A DNA stretch of 64,000 nucleotides from Epiperipatus broadwayi (lineage: Eukaryota > Onychophora > Udeonychophora > Euonychophora > Peripatidae). How positions within the stretch are numbered: the first letter of the stretch is position 1; each line of letters begins with the position of its first letter. The stretch covers positions 794,001 to 858,000 of the forward strand of contig JAQFVV010006222.1 of assembly GCA_028023455.1 (NCBI GenBank), read 5' to 3'. The translations under genes were made by a program, and so were the position numbers. Below, one piece after another: positions 1-12,115 of the stretch. A model generated the notes under the pieces. That model saw only the letters and a program-made list of their open reading frames with translations. It ran no database searches and had not been told where the DNA came from.

Positions 1-1817
1 TATGATATTTAATATATAGCACTGTCTGACGTTTCTTTTTTCTTCTAAATCAAATGTAAGGAATCATTACCCAAAAAAACTATCAAGTTAGTACACTTAT
101 TTTAGATGAAATTTTAAAATAACATTTCATTCATGACATTTAAAGTACTGTTGATATTAATAAGATTCTGTTACGCTAAAAAATAAAACCATATATATAT
201 ATATGGAATCTAAAAATAATGAATTAAATCATAACATTCATAAATTTCAATAGATACAATTATAATAAATAAATTATAATACAATTTCAGTCTTAATACA
301 AAGATTGTTATTGATCACATCCAAAACAAAGTCTTTTTCAATGTATATCCATATTAATAATTAATCACCATACAGAAAAGATTTTTCTGATAGTAATCAC
401 TACTCAAACAAATGCATAATTTTGTTCTGTAAAAAAAATAAATTTATGTAAGTATGAAGGACTGGATCTTTATTGATGGCATGCAAAGAAATATTTATAT
501 ATATTTGCAGTATGACAGACAGTAATCAAGAAAACTTCTTAAGTTATTGATGAAATGTTGTATTGTATAAAATAATCTACTAAAAAATAATTGAAACTAT
601 GTTGTTATTATAGTATTGTCACACAGTAGAAACTAATATAACAAAACAAATAATTCAACATAAATAAATAATACAAGGAACATTTTAAAATCATAAATCA
701 AGATTTCTATAACAAACATAAATGTTATCATGTGCACTATTGGCTGATATAGGATGCTGGTATATAAGATGTTTCAGAGCCTTTCCAGTTTGAATAAAAC
801 ATCACATATTTTTGATGCATTTTTTATAAATTAATTATCAATTTAATTTATTTACTTGCATCTTCAGCTGTTAAAATATAATAATATCTTTTTTAAAATT
901 ATTCTGCTATCTATATATAATTTTAACTATGATTCAGACAGAGAAATGTTAATAAAAATTTTATCAAGATAAGTTTGTTTATGTCTTTATAAGTTTGATT
1001 ATAATTTTACTAAAGAAAAATTATTTATATATTACAAATTTCATGTACAAAGTATAAAAGTTAATGCAAAAAAAATGTATATATTTTATATAGTATTACC
1101 ATCAAATAAAAAATACTTCCAGGACTATGATTACATGATTTTATCATTTCAATTTGTTTATATTAAGAAAAGTTGTTTGTGCTTTTTAAAAAATACGCAT
1201 AATATTTTTTATATTTTTATTATGGAACTTTGATTACAATTTGAATTTGGAAAAACTGTTTATGTTTTCTAATTTTTACGGACAGTACAGTATAAAAGTG
1301 AATAATCTAATTTTATATTATTTTTTCCAGTTATATTTTTTATTTTTATATTGTTTTTTCCTGTTTCAGTCAATAAATTGGCTGGTAACTTTGTTATAGC
1401 CTATAGGTCTGAAATAGATTACCTCTAAATACATGCAATTTAATATATACTAAACTCCTTAGATGTTATACTTAATAAATTTCTTGATTCAAGAATGTTT
1501 ATTGTAATAGACACCAATGTACTTCAATCAGCATAAAAAATACTTAAGATTTTTTAACAATCCATTAACTTTATTATTTATTTTTTAATATAGACAAAAT
1601 AATATTTTTCTAGCAACATCATTTAATTCTAAATATCAATATGCTGCCCTCAAAAAAGAAACTGAATCAAAAATAAACTGTCTAGCTTCTTAATAATTCC
1701 TTTGAACACTTTTACCTAGTGGAGAGAATGACAGATTCAAGAACCAAAGGTTCCTTGAACAATTGTTAAATGAAAAAAAGAAATAAATTGAAATATTTTT
1801 ATATATTAAATACATTT
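1..1817. other. AT-rich DNA, nothing recognised
   Basis: No open frame of useful length, no RNA gene and no clear repeat boundary was recognised here. The sequence is AT-rich with scattered A and T runs and short TA tracts, for example near 190-205. Confidence 0.6.
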
Positions 1818-2067
1818 ACTTATCATGCAGTAAAAAGCAAAAAAAATAATTGTTTTTTCAACCACAAGTGACATTTTTAGATTTAACTTGAAATAAAGGT
1901 GGAAGGTCCAGAAATTATATACTCTTATACCTTGTTATAAGAAAAAGGTATTGACTTAATTTCTGGATGCTACATGCTTTTATTTCAAGTTAAATGTAAA
2001 AATCACACTTGTGTTTAAAAAAACAATTATTTCTTTTTTTTTTTTGCTTTTTGATGCATGATAAGTA
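1818..2067. repeat. 250-bp palindromic foldback element (MITE-like)
   Basis: The left arm starts ACTTATCATGC (1818) and runs through a polyA-rich stretch, an ACAAGTGACATTTTTA block and TTAACTTGAAATAAA to about 1899. The right arm (about 1979-2067) is its reverse complement, TTTATTTCAAGTTAA through to GCATGATAAGT. The arms are about 80-88 bp and separated by about 80 bp. No coding capacity is visible. This is the form of a non-autonomous inverted-repeat DNA element. No clear target duplication was found, so the superfamily is unassigned. Confidence 0.65.
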
Positions 2068-2155
2068 AGAGCATGTAATATATAAAGTTTCTTTTCCCTA
2101 TTTATTTTTAGCTATTAGTTTTGGCCAGTAAATGAAAACATAAAACTATATTGTA

Positions 2156-3190
2156 CCTTAAATCAACTTGACACTCATAGCTGATACATATGAGTACATA
2201 ATATATATATATATATGTGTGTGTGTGTAATAAATTGTTTAGTAACAAAAAAATGAAAATAGCCTTTTAAGGGAAAAGTTTTTGACAGTTTGCTTTTAAT
2301 TGAAAATTTTTATTTTTATTTTTTTTAAAAAATACTCATCCAAACTGTAGTGTAAATAAACTTTACTTAAATACATATAACTTTATTTTAAATCGATTTG
2401 ACACTTAAAGTTTATATATGTCACTAGATATTTCTACAATAACTTACAATGTATATTTCTTATGTATATATCATATTTAGTATATGAACATAATAATATA
2501 TATGTATAATAAAACATTAAGTAAACTACTTTTCTATGGAAAAGTGTTAGACTTTTTTTTTTATTTGAAAAAAATTTTTTTTAAAGAAATGCTTAACAAA
2601 GCTATATTGTAAACTAACTTTCTTATTCTAACTTAAATCAAGCTTACAATTAAAACCAACATAATTGCATACATTACCTAAAACATATTGAAATTCTAAG
2701 AACACTTTTTAAATTTATATCAAAATATTCAAACTTTTCCCACCCACTTCTCCAGATCAAAGAAACCAGGTCACCTACCTAAATATTACAATAGTCTATC
2801 AATTTGGTGGTAATTTAAAAAAAACTGCAAAATTTCAACAAATTATATTGAATTTAAATATATTAAACCTCAATTTTAAAATATTATAACTTTAAATTGA
2901 AACCAAAAAAAATCACTATGTTTCCCTCTCATGAATGACTTAAAACATATTTAAGTTCTAAAAATGAATTGTGAATTTGACATCAAAATATACAAAATTC
3001 CTGCACCCATAGGTACAGATCTAAAAAACTAAATCACTCACCCAAAATATTATAGTCCCATCTTGCTTTGCCACATATTTCTTTTGCATTTATTAAATTT
3101 GATCCAATTCTATGAAATTTAAATTTATTAAATCTCAATTTCAAAATTTTATTCTAACTTAAATAATAAAAATGATTACAAAAGGTTACA
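2156..3190. repeat. degenerate tandem array, units of about 240-265 bp
   Basis: An anchor of the type ACTTAAATCRA...TTGACA recurs near 2158, 2395, 2634, 2890 and 3157. Units 1 and 2 share GGAAAAGTTTTTGACAG/GGAAAAGTGTTAGACTT blocks followed by T-rich tracts. Units 3 and 4 share TAAAACATATT..TTCTAA, ATCAAAATAT.CAAA and CACC..AAATATTA.AATAG blocks in the same order. The units are strongly diverged from each other, which suggests an old local satellite-like expansion. No coding potential was seen. Confidence 0.5.
2200..2229. repeat. (TA)n(TG)n microsatellite
   Basis: A run of AT dinucleotides passes directly into GT dinucleotides. The same compound form recurs at 4014, 7630 and 20469. It sits inside the first unit of the longer tandem array. 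Confidence 0.9.
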
Positions 3191-4835
3191 AAATAAACAG
3201 ACAAACCAAAAAACAGTTATTGTAACTTAAAAACATTTAATAAAAACAAACAAAATATTAATTTTGACAAGTTTGTCATTATAAGTTTGACTATCATAAT
3301 ACATGACATTCCAAAGTTACAATTTTTATTTTCTCAATCTTCTGTAAATGACTGCAACTTATTACAAGTACTTAATCATTACTAACATTATATTACCATC
3401 TCCATATTTAAAAAATAATGTATACCTTATCTCTCAATATAAGCTGTATAAATCATATATTCCATCACAGATTAAACAAATGCATATTCAGATTAGTAAT
3501 TTTAGTTTTGACCAATATGTTTTAGCACAATGGTAGAATGCTAAACTCAATGTTTATGGCTCCAGATTTCACTTCACCTGCTAAAATGTATATACTACTG
3601 AGCAATGTACCATTTAATTACTTTTTTTATTTTAGTTTTACCCATCATGATATCTTTACAGCCTTTACAATAGTTTTTCCACATAGAAAAAAATATAAAA
3701 CCTTTTGTCTGTTGCTCTCTCTTTAATATGTCTAATATTTACTCCTAATCTTCCAGGAAATATATTAATAGCTCATTGCTCAAAAATAATATGTAATAAA
3801 TCAGAAGCAATAAAATTTAAATAAATAAACAATTAACTTTTTAAATATTATTTAAAGTTGAAGAGATATAATTTTTTTAACTATGAAAATGATAGTAAAT
3901 CTTTGTACAAATACTATAGTATCAGTATATATAATTCTACTTTATAGCTACTTTCATTCCTGCTAAGATTAGTAAAATAAGGATTAAATTATATACTCTC
4001 TTACAATTTCTTTATTATATATATATGTGTGTGTGCGCGCGCGTGTGTGTTTAAAACATAAAAGATTCACAACATTTAAACCTATGTTATGATTATAATA
4101 TGTAAATCTAGAATATGTTTAATTCTTATGTAATATATTTATAATAGAACAATTTTGCTATGGGCATTTATATTCATTAAAAATTTGAATATCATCTAAA
4201 AGATTTCTTTCACTTATTTAATTATCTATATAATTTTTAAAACTCTTCATTGACAATATAATTCAAAGTTAACAATAATTTTCTAGTTCTTTGGGGTTTT
4301 TAATATGACATAATCAATGACAGAGATTGACATTATATGTATGAAATAATTAATGAATGACTCCAATCTAAAGTAATCAAGATAATTTTCAATAAATTTG
4401 TACTATACTCATTGCTAGTGTTGAAATATTTCACACGACACTCATGTAAAGTTCAAAAGCACTGAAAGCCAACTTGATAATTTTAAAATTTTGAAATTAA
4501 ATCTTCCTTCATACAAAAGTTGTACTTTATTATTTATATATAAATGAATGAATATATCTAGTATATGTTTCAAGACATTGGAAAATCAAAAAAAATTCTA
4601 TACCAATGAACATATGTTGAATTGGAAAAACTCAAAAAGTATAAAATAAAAAAAAATAAACTTCTCAAATAATACTGACAAAATGTGACAATCCATAATT
4701 TTGGAAATCATTTACTAATCTTCTTTTAAAAGGATATATAAATAAATTAAAACAATTTCCATAGATACTGTAATGGTCATATTTGTACATTCGAGCAATA
4801 AAACGTAGAGTTTTAGTAAATCATTCCAAGGCTGA
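3191..4835. other. AT-rich DNA, nothing recognised apart from a microsatellite
   Basis: Two short frames (around 3348-3726) read as low-complexity, codon-biased noise with no recognisable motif and were not accepted as genes. The only definite feature is the compound dinucleotide tract at 4014-4050. Confidence 0.55.
4014..4050. repeat. (TA)n(TG)n(CG)n(TG)n compound microsatellite
   Basis: The TA run passes to TGTGTGTG, then GCGCGCGCG, then TGTGTGT. It is unusual in this AT-rich context because it contains one of the very few CG-rich tracts in the window. Alternating purine-pyrimidine DNA of this kind can adopt Z-DNA, which is general knowledge and not shown here. Confidence 0.9.
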
Positions 4836-5220
4836 TTGAGATGAGGCTGTTGAGACCTCGAATCCAATCTCACCTCAGTTCCTTTACTAATGCTCCAAGA
4901 CTTACTACCCTATGCATAACATTTATGAGGCCACAGCACCTTCCCTCAATCATGTGCTGGCAGTAGCACATTGGTAAAACACAAAACTATGGGAAATTGA
5001 CATATTTCAAAGTATAGCTATATAGGTGCAGCTTGACCAACATTATTAAACTTGGATTGTGATTCATGATAACTAAATACTAATAGTTAACTAATTAATA
5101 ATGAGCAAATTTAAGACACTAAGTAGAAGTTAAAATTTAAATAAATTTAATAAAATCCAAAATTTAAATAATGAAATAAATAAAAGAAAATAATAAAATT
5201 ATAAGATTACATAAATTGTC
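4836..5220. other. patch of higher G+C, possibly an old SINE
   Basis: The stretch at about 4830-4990 is less AT-rich than its surroundings. On the minus strand it contains GGATTCGAGGTC, loosely like a Pol III B box, but no matching A box at a proper distance was found, so a tRNA-derived SINE is only a possibility. From about 5050 onward the sequence is plain AT-rich DNA. Confidence 0.25.
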
Positions 5221-5372
5221 TCACTCGCAGGTGATGATTTTAGGGGATACAAGCAGTTCCAATTTACATATAATGTTTCATATCACTTGCAGGTGATAAT
5301 TGGTTTACAGGTTGCAAACTGTTTAATTTAATTTTGTTTGTTATATATATCACTAGCAAGTGATGAATTCTA
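5221..5372. repeat. three-unit palindromic tandem repeat, about 62-67 bp
   Basis: Three near-palindromic cores occur at regular spacing: TCACTCGCAGGTGATGA (about 5221), ATCACTTGCAGGTGATAA (about 5281) and ATCACTAGCAAGTGATGA (about 5349). The core is an inverted repeat ATCACT-N-GCAGGTGAT. The intervening stretches are weakly similar (for example CAGTTCCAATT versus AACTGTTTAATT). This looks like a short, degenerate minisatellite whose palindromic core is better kept than the spacer. Confidence 0.5.
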
Positions 5373-7629
5373 CATAGTATAAGTTGGATTTTCATGAGTC
5401 TTACAATTATGATATTACAAATTGATTTAATTTGCTCATGATAATCTATCCCTAGTTTATGCTATATAGTTTGATTTAGATTTGCATTAGGCAGCTAGTA
5501 GAAGTGATTATCATTATTTATAAATAATATTTTGTTTAACGTGTATCATTTAACATATCCTCTATATAGCTTAAATGACTATAAAATTAGATTCTGTTTC
5601 AGATCAATGCTGAAATATAAATTATTATGGTGGAATGAACTGATGATAGGCAGTCAGACTTTAGATACCAAGGTGCTTACAAAGTATACAATCTGAGTCT
5701 GTGCATCTCGAATGTGTGCTTGCTGATGGGATTTGTTACCGAGTAACCAGTTCCCTAAATATTGTACTACTTGCTGTTAATGAGACCTTTTAATCTGGAT
5801 AATCAAACAACTAATATAATATTCTGAATCCTTGTGCTCCAATCCTAAATATGAAAGAATGGGGTGACCCTGAAAACCAAAGCCCATTTGAAAAAAAATA
5901 GTTGTCTGAACTAAAGATGGGGTGGCCCTTAAAACCTATGCCCACTGAAAGCATAAAATACACAGCAAGGAGTATATATGCTGATGTGTTTCCTAAGGAC
6001 ACATTCACTCTGTTGATTATATCATTATATAATAAATTACGATGCAAAACAATAGTTTTCTTCCATGAAACTACTGTAAATCAGTTCATAATCTAGCATC
6101 TATAACTATGCTATTAAGGAAAACTTGTATATCTACCTTGCTAAGCCAGCTATATAGGCATTTATATAAATCTAGGGAGGTCTACAGCATATTTTGGATA
6201 ATTACAATATTAATTTCTAGCTTTATGCCGTATTTCATCACTTTAGCTAAATATTAATTAAATATTTCATTTAAAGCAAACCTATCTTAAAGCATTTATA
6301 AACTTTTAATTATATCTGAAACAAGATTTATTTTATCCATTTCAGAAGGGAATTTTGTTTGTGCATTAATAAATGTGAAATTATATAAGTGTGAGAAGAT
6401 CTAATCAGTTCTCACTAATCATTTAACTATGCGTAAACTCCATTCTGAACAAACATAGCATAAACAAATGCGTAATTGAAAAGAAAATAAGATTGGCATA
6501 GATTTAACTAAAAGAAACACAAATTTAGAAATAAGATTTCACATAAGTGAAATCTAAGATTTGGCTTGATTTGCTGAAATAAAATAGACTAAATTAGATT
6601 AATTCAGTTTAATATCAGTTTAATTCATTTACAAAAATTATCAATAAAAGCAAATATTATCAAGATAAAGTAATTTAAATCAGTTGAAATTGATAAAGCA
6701 TGTAAAATAAGTTGGAATCATATATGTCAGTTGAAATCAGGCAAGACTTACAATTTAAATTAAAAAAATAAAAAATACATTTTAATTTACGAATTGATAT
6801 TCAAATATTTATAAGACATTAGATTATATTGGCCATTGATAGTAAGTTTAACTAGCTTTAGAAGTTATGAAGTTTAGTTTAAAAGTTTATTTTAGATTTG
6901 TAGACATCTGGTTCCACTATAATTTCTCTGCTATGGCAAGATAGCTTGGTCTTGAGTGCTTTTTTTGGATGGCATCAGCTATTGGTTCTGCTTCCTCCAC
7001 ATTGTGTAGACTATATTCCAGGCTAGAAAGGAAGAAATTGTCTTTCTACCTCATCATAATTAACAATTTTACAAAAAATGACTGAATAAAAATTTCACTT
7101 AAAATAATCAATTAAAAAGCCCCTTAAAATGGCTGCAGTAAGTTTATATACTAGCTCATTCCCCCCTCTTTTACTTACCCATCTCTCTTTTTCTTTGTTG
7201 GTAGTTTCAGATCTGTTTTTCTAATTAATTTGCTATATTCTTGGAAATCTGGAATTCCTTCTGTTATCGATTTTCTTACAGGTGGATCCCTTAATCTTGA
7301 CTAGGTTAATTTATTCATAGTTGTTTTAAAATCTATTTTTATTCTTAAAATTTTATATAGGTCAGAATACAGTGAGAAGGATTAATTTTACTAAATTACC
7401 TTTTTCAAAAAACAAATGTAAACCTCTGTAAACAATTATATATGTAACACATTTAAATAATTTAACGCTACATGCAGAAATATTATAATTTCAAATATTA
7501 ATTTTGTAATAATATTTTAAATAAAGAAATTTTCTAATGTTTTAAACCTATAACATTTTTTCTTTCCTGCATATATGTAGGTTCTGGTTACACATACATA
7601 GAATGTTTATATTTATTTAACCACTAGCG
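5373..7629. other. AT-rich DNA, one small duplication
   Basis: Open frames of 60-80 codons near 5811-6096 overlap on opposite strands and follow a short tandem duplication, so they are not accepted as genes. Nothing else was recognised. Confidence 0.5.
5856..5950. repeat. two-copy tandem duplication, about 58-bp period
   Basis: ATGGGGTGACCCTGAAAACC...AGCCCATTTGAAA is followed by ATGGGGTGGCCCTTAAAACC...TGCCCACTGAAA. The copies differ at several positions. No function was recognised. Confidence 0.55.
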
Positions 7630-7669
<40 letters not shown>

Positions 7670-7670
7670 A
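7630..7670. repeat. (TA)n(TG)n microsatellite
   Basis: About eleven TA units pass directly into about eight GT units. It is the same compound structure as at 2200 and 4014. Confidence 0.9.
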
Positions 7671-10659
7671 ATTTCTTACATATATGCATACACTTTCTAT
7701 ACTGTATGCCAAAATACCCGAATACACATATGATTAGAATTATTAAATTTAAAATTAGTGTAATATATGAGGATTTGGGTATAGATATACATAAATAAAT
7801 ACTACTACAGTATATAGTAGGCGAAACAGAAGGATAGACAAATCTGACTGTTTCAATATGCTAAAATTTTCACAGAATAATGCTTTGATAGAACAGTCAA
7901 TTTAAGTTCAGTATTCATAAATCTAAAAGTCACCAATTTCATTTATATGCTAGTACTGTCACTGAATAGGCAACAGTACCTTAAAAGGAGAGCATATTAA
8001 TATCTTTTGAAATATGTTTGGTATTGATCTATGTGATATTACTAATAGATGATTTTTATTTGAAAAGTATAAATAAAGCTTGAATTTTTCTAAAAAAAAC
8101 ATTTAGCAATTATAGAACAGTTCAAAGTATTTCCTGCAAGACCTCATATTGATTGCAAGAATCATGAGTTTTCTACTTTACAGAATAATTATATAACAAG
8201 AATAAAATGTTATATCTACAAGTATTCTGAAAAATAATACCAATAAAAATAATTGATTTCTTTGAGTATAAAGATTCAATGGTTCAGTCACACCTTAAAA
8301 AAGACTCAAATTATGTGAATAAAAGATACAATCAGACTCTGCAAACTTCCACAATCCACTGACCAAATTACAGATAAAAGTGATACTGGAGTGTTCATTT
8401 ATTTTTTAAACAGAACATGGACACAATCATGAATCTAGATAATTGCATGCAAATTATAGAATCTTATGTTTACATTTCAAACTTTTTGATGCATTAACCA
8501 CCATATATGTAATATTTTTAAAACTAATTCTGACACCAGTTCAAACATATAATTATCTTCTATTGCAATCAATATCTGTCACAAGCTATGCCTAAGATTA
8601 GCCACTAGCACAAAGGTTAATTCATTCTATTTTTCTCATTTAAATTCCATTTTGGTTTTCAATATTTTTTTACTATATACATAATACGTTATTTTAATTT
8701 ATATTATTTTTAAATTTTTAACAGAAATTCAAACTTGAAAATATAATGGAGAAATGAGTTTACATTGAATATTGAATATATTTTAATTGTTTTATATTAT
8801 TATTACTTTTCATCAAAGATGTTCACTACTAAATATATTTCAAATGTATAGAAAATATTGATTTTTTTTTCTTTTATGACTTTGAACTGTTTCTAATAAT
8901 AATAAAAAAAATACTTCATTTGTTGATTTTATATAAATAATTTTAATAAATTTGCTGCAGGCTGTCATTTTAGTCATTAAAATATTTATTAAAATGCAGT
9001 TTAATGCTATAAAAATCCACCTTTTTATTAATTAAACAATGCAAATACAGCTTGATATTATTTGAATATATATATATATATTATTATAAAAATTATATAT
9101 AAATGATAAAACTTTCAGTTGATACTATTTAAAAAAAATACATTTCTATCATTTTAACAAAACACTATGAAATAAACTAAAACCTCCAACCAATACCAAA
9201 AATTTAAAAAGTAAGTTTTAACAATTTTAACACTTATCATTTATGATTTTGTACTCCATAATTTAACACAATGATAGGGTAACAGACGCAGAAGATCAAG
9301 ATCCACATCAGTTACCAGCACTGTCACTTTAAATGCATAAATTTATTTCAGTCTCCCAAAACCACAACGGACATTCTCATATGATACCAAACCACAATAT
9401 AACACTTGTCAATGCAAAATATGGCAACTTGAAAGGTAACAAAGTTAGTAAGAAAAAATCAACTATTTTCAATTAATAATAATATGAAAAGTAAAATAGA
9501 CAACTTCAAATCAATTCGCACAATAGTTATGCTATAATTTGACATGATATAGTAAAACAAAATTTATAACAATATGTGATACATATTTTTTTCCATGATA
9601 TATTATGATATTAATAAAGCCTTTCATTTGCTACATATATGGAATTAAAACAGGCCTTGAAGAATACTAAACACAAACCCCTAACAATAGGGAGAATTTC
9701 TCATGATTTTTTTTTTCAAGAATAAAGTTGCATTAATTAAATAATTATACGATGAGTTCATAACAATTTAAATAGTAAGAATATGGATATTTATAATTTA
9801 TTAAAAGTAATGGTAAAAGTATAAAAAAAAGTAAATAGTAAATATTAACATTTTATTTCTATCTTCAGCAAAATTATCGATTGGTGTTTAACTTGCAAAA
9901 AAAATAATAAGAAAGGTAAATATGTGCCATTTTAATAATGCATATCAGTTTTTTTTAAAGATTTTAACATTTATAATAAACAAGGTTATTTTTTAATTAA
10001 TTAAAGTTGAATTTTTTTCTTTTCTCTTTATCTCTATTTTCTCTTTATCTCTATCTAAAACAAATGTAATTTTCAAATCAAAGTGTAAATTAAAGAATTA
10101 TACTGTTTTGGGGATATTAAGAAGAAAAAAAATAACTACAAAAGATATTTCTCAATAAATATATTGAATATGTTAAGATTTTTTAAACTAATAGATTAAA
10201 AAAGAAGGAACAACCTTTTTGTAAAAATACAATCTATTGGTCAGGATTTAGTGTTGTGATGTCTGACATAATATATGATTGGATGGGATCCAAGACTGTT
10301 ACAAAAATAAGTTAGCATGAAACATTAGACTTCAGATCTAGTCAGAAATTCATTCTTGATGCAGCTATTGAAGAACACAGTAGCTGCAGTTCAGCTGTAA
10401 AAAAGACAGTGAGAAATAAGTCTTGTAGCCTAAAGTATGCCTAATTACACAACTAGTATGAAAAAAGACTGTTGAAATGTATTTGAGAAAATCTATGTGC
10501 TAAACATTAGTTAAAAATTGTGCAACACCACACCAACATGTAACCTGCTCGCTCAAAATTAAGATGTAGAATTACTGTGAGAAACCACAAATCTTGTAGT
10601 CCATGCAAAACCATAAATATCTCAGCCTGTATAAAACTTGACCTGCAAATTATTACATT
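7671..10659. other. AT-rich DNA, nothing recognised
   Basis: Slightly more complex sequence around 9260-9420 and 10230-10560 may be remains of old insertions. No frame, terminal repeat or RNA structure could be supported there. Confidence 0.5.
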
Positions 10660-10865
10660 CTAAAATGGATAAATTTAGCATGTACTAATCTGAAAATTAT
10701 TATATTGTAAAATGGATACACTGAATTGTGTTAATCTATCTAAAAATTTAAGTTAATTTAGAAATTAATATTATAAGCATCAATTAAAAACAAAGGTATC
10801 ACAATTTAAATAATGGATAAATTCAACTTGTGATAATCCACCTTGAAAATTATTATTTGAATTTT
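10660..10865. repeat. degenerate tandem repeat with AATGGATAAATT core
   Basis: The core AATGGATA(A/C)A recurs near 10664, 10711 and 10812. Each is followed by a (T/G)TG(T/A)(T/A)(A/C)TAATC(T/C) stretch and an AAAATTATTAT block. Spacing is irregular (about 47 and about 100 bp), as if one unit had been lost or diverged beyond recognition. Confidence 0.4.
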
Positions 10866-11839
10866 AATGTGAAAATTTGATAACACAAGAAGGAAAAGCT
10901 AATCTCAAAAAAATTTAAGTTACAAATTCAAAAGAATTCAAAAGATTAAAACCATAATAATATAAGGTACATCTACATTAACAAATAATTTTTAATATCA
11001 ATAATAATTAATACTAATGAATATTATTGATTTCATTAAATGATTGTTGAAACATAATTTTTATTTTATTTTCCCTACAAAAAAATGTAAGAGTATGAGA
11101 CATTCACATTTTCATAAAAAGGTCAGATATTAACCATTCAAAGAATATTTATCTTAGTGTAAAAAATTATTTTCAGATATTATTATTAAAATTGGGAAAA
11201 TAAACCAAAGTAAAAATTAATTATTTTAATAATAAAAAACCAAATGTTTAATTTATTTGTTATATAAAATTATATTTTGATGAAAATAGGTTAGAATTAG
11301 ATTTATCATATTGTCATATCTGTTTTTGAATTTGTTAATTTATTAGTTAATTTCATTAAATAATTGTTTTAAAAAATATTAACATATTTATTCCTCCATC
11401 TGATCTATAAATTGGCACCGTTTATGACTTGACTTCATTATAGTAGTGTTTTAAGAGATTTGTAAATTGTCTCAGTAACACTTTAAATTAAAGGAAATTA
11501 AGCATATGCATTTATATTTTCTCTTGATCAATGCCAATGTCCTTAGGATATTTTGATCCTGAGATAGCTTTAGAGCAATAATGGTTAATTTATTTATGTG
11601 AGGGTTTACATTTGTGTTCGGACATCCAAATGGATTTCTGAATGGTGTGAAAAGGTCATGATAACATTTATAGTGCATTCACTGCAATTTTGTTTAGATT
11701 AAAAATTAGATTATATTGCCTGCACCCTCATAGTACCATATATTCACTGCATTGATGGTGATCATGTATCATAATTCAAGAATTATTTTTTTACCATTAT
11801 AGATATTTTAGCACTTAAGTATGTATATCCAGAATATGT
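10866..11839. other. AT-rich DNA, nothing recognised
   Basis: A 68-codon minus-strand frame near 11472-11678 has no recognisable motif. It is regarded as chance. Confidence 0.5.
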
Positions 11840-12115
11840 TTATATTATGGCTTAAATTTGACATTGGCTAGATAAGTCATTAATGACTCTTTGCTAATGA
11901 ATTTCTTTTAGACTAAGTCACAGGGGATGACTGTTGATCCTTTTCATTTAATGCTGGTGACATTATTATCTTTCTAACTTATAACTATTTACTTTTGTTT
12001 TATGCTGATGCTTTCATGCTCCTTTTATATTCATTCACTGAAATAACAGTGACTATTCAATGTGCATGATAATAATATTATCCTATCTCCAAGTATTTTC
12101 CTTTTTTCTTTGTAC
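11840..12115 (+). repeat. diverged dispersed repeat, related to 25185-25440
   Basis: This segment and 25185-25440 share, in the same order and orientation, a GGC(T/A)..GATTAGATAA-like block, a TTTAGACTAAGTCA...GGTTGATG-like block, a TTTAATGCTGG block, a TTGCTGAT..CTTTCATG block and an AATGATAATNTT..CTCCATCTCC-like block. Identity is low and gapped. It is probably an ancient transposon copy of unknown class. Confidence 0.35.

Noticed and set aside
4836-4990. Possible tRNA-derived SINE on the minus strand
   Set aside because: Only a weak B box was seen, without an A box or cloverleaf pairing. Kept only as a G+C-rich patch.
5221-5372. CRISPR-like regularly spaced palindromes
   Set aside because: The spacers are related to each other, the host is eukaryotic and only three diverged units exist, so it is a minisatellite and not a CRISPR array.
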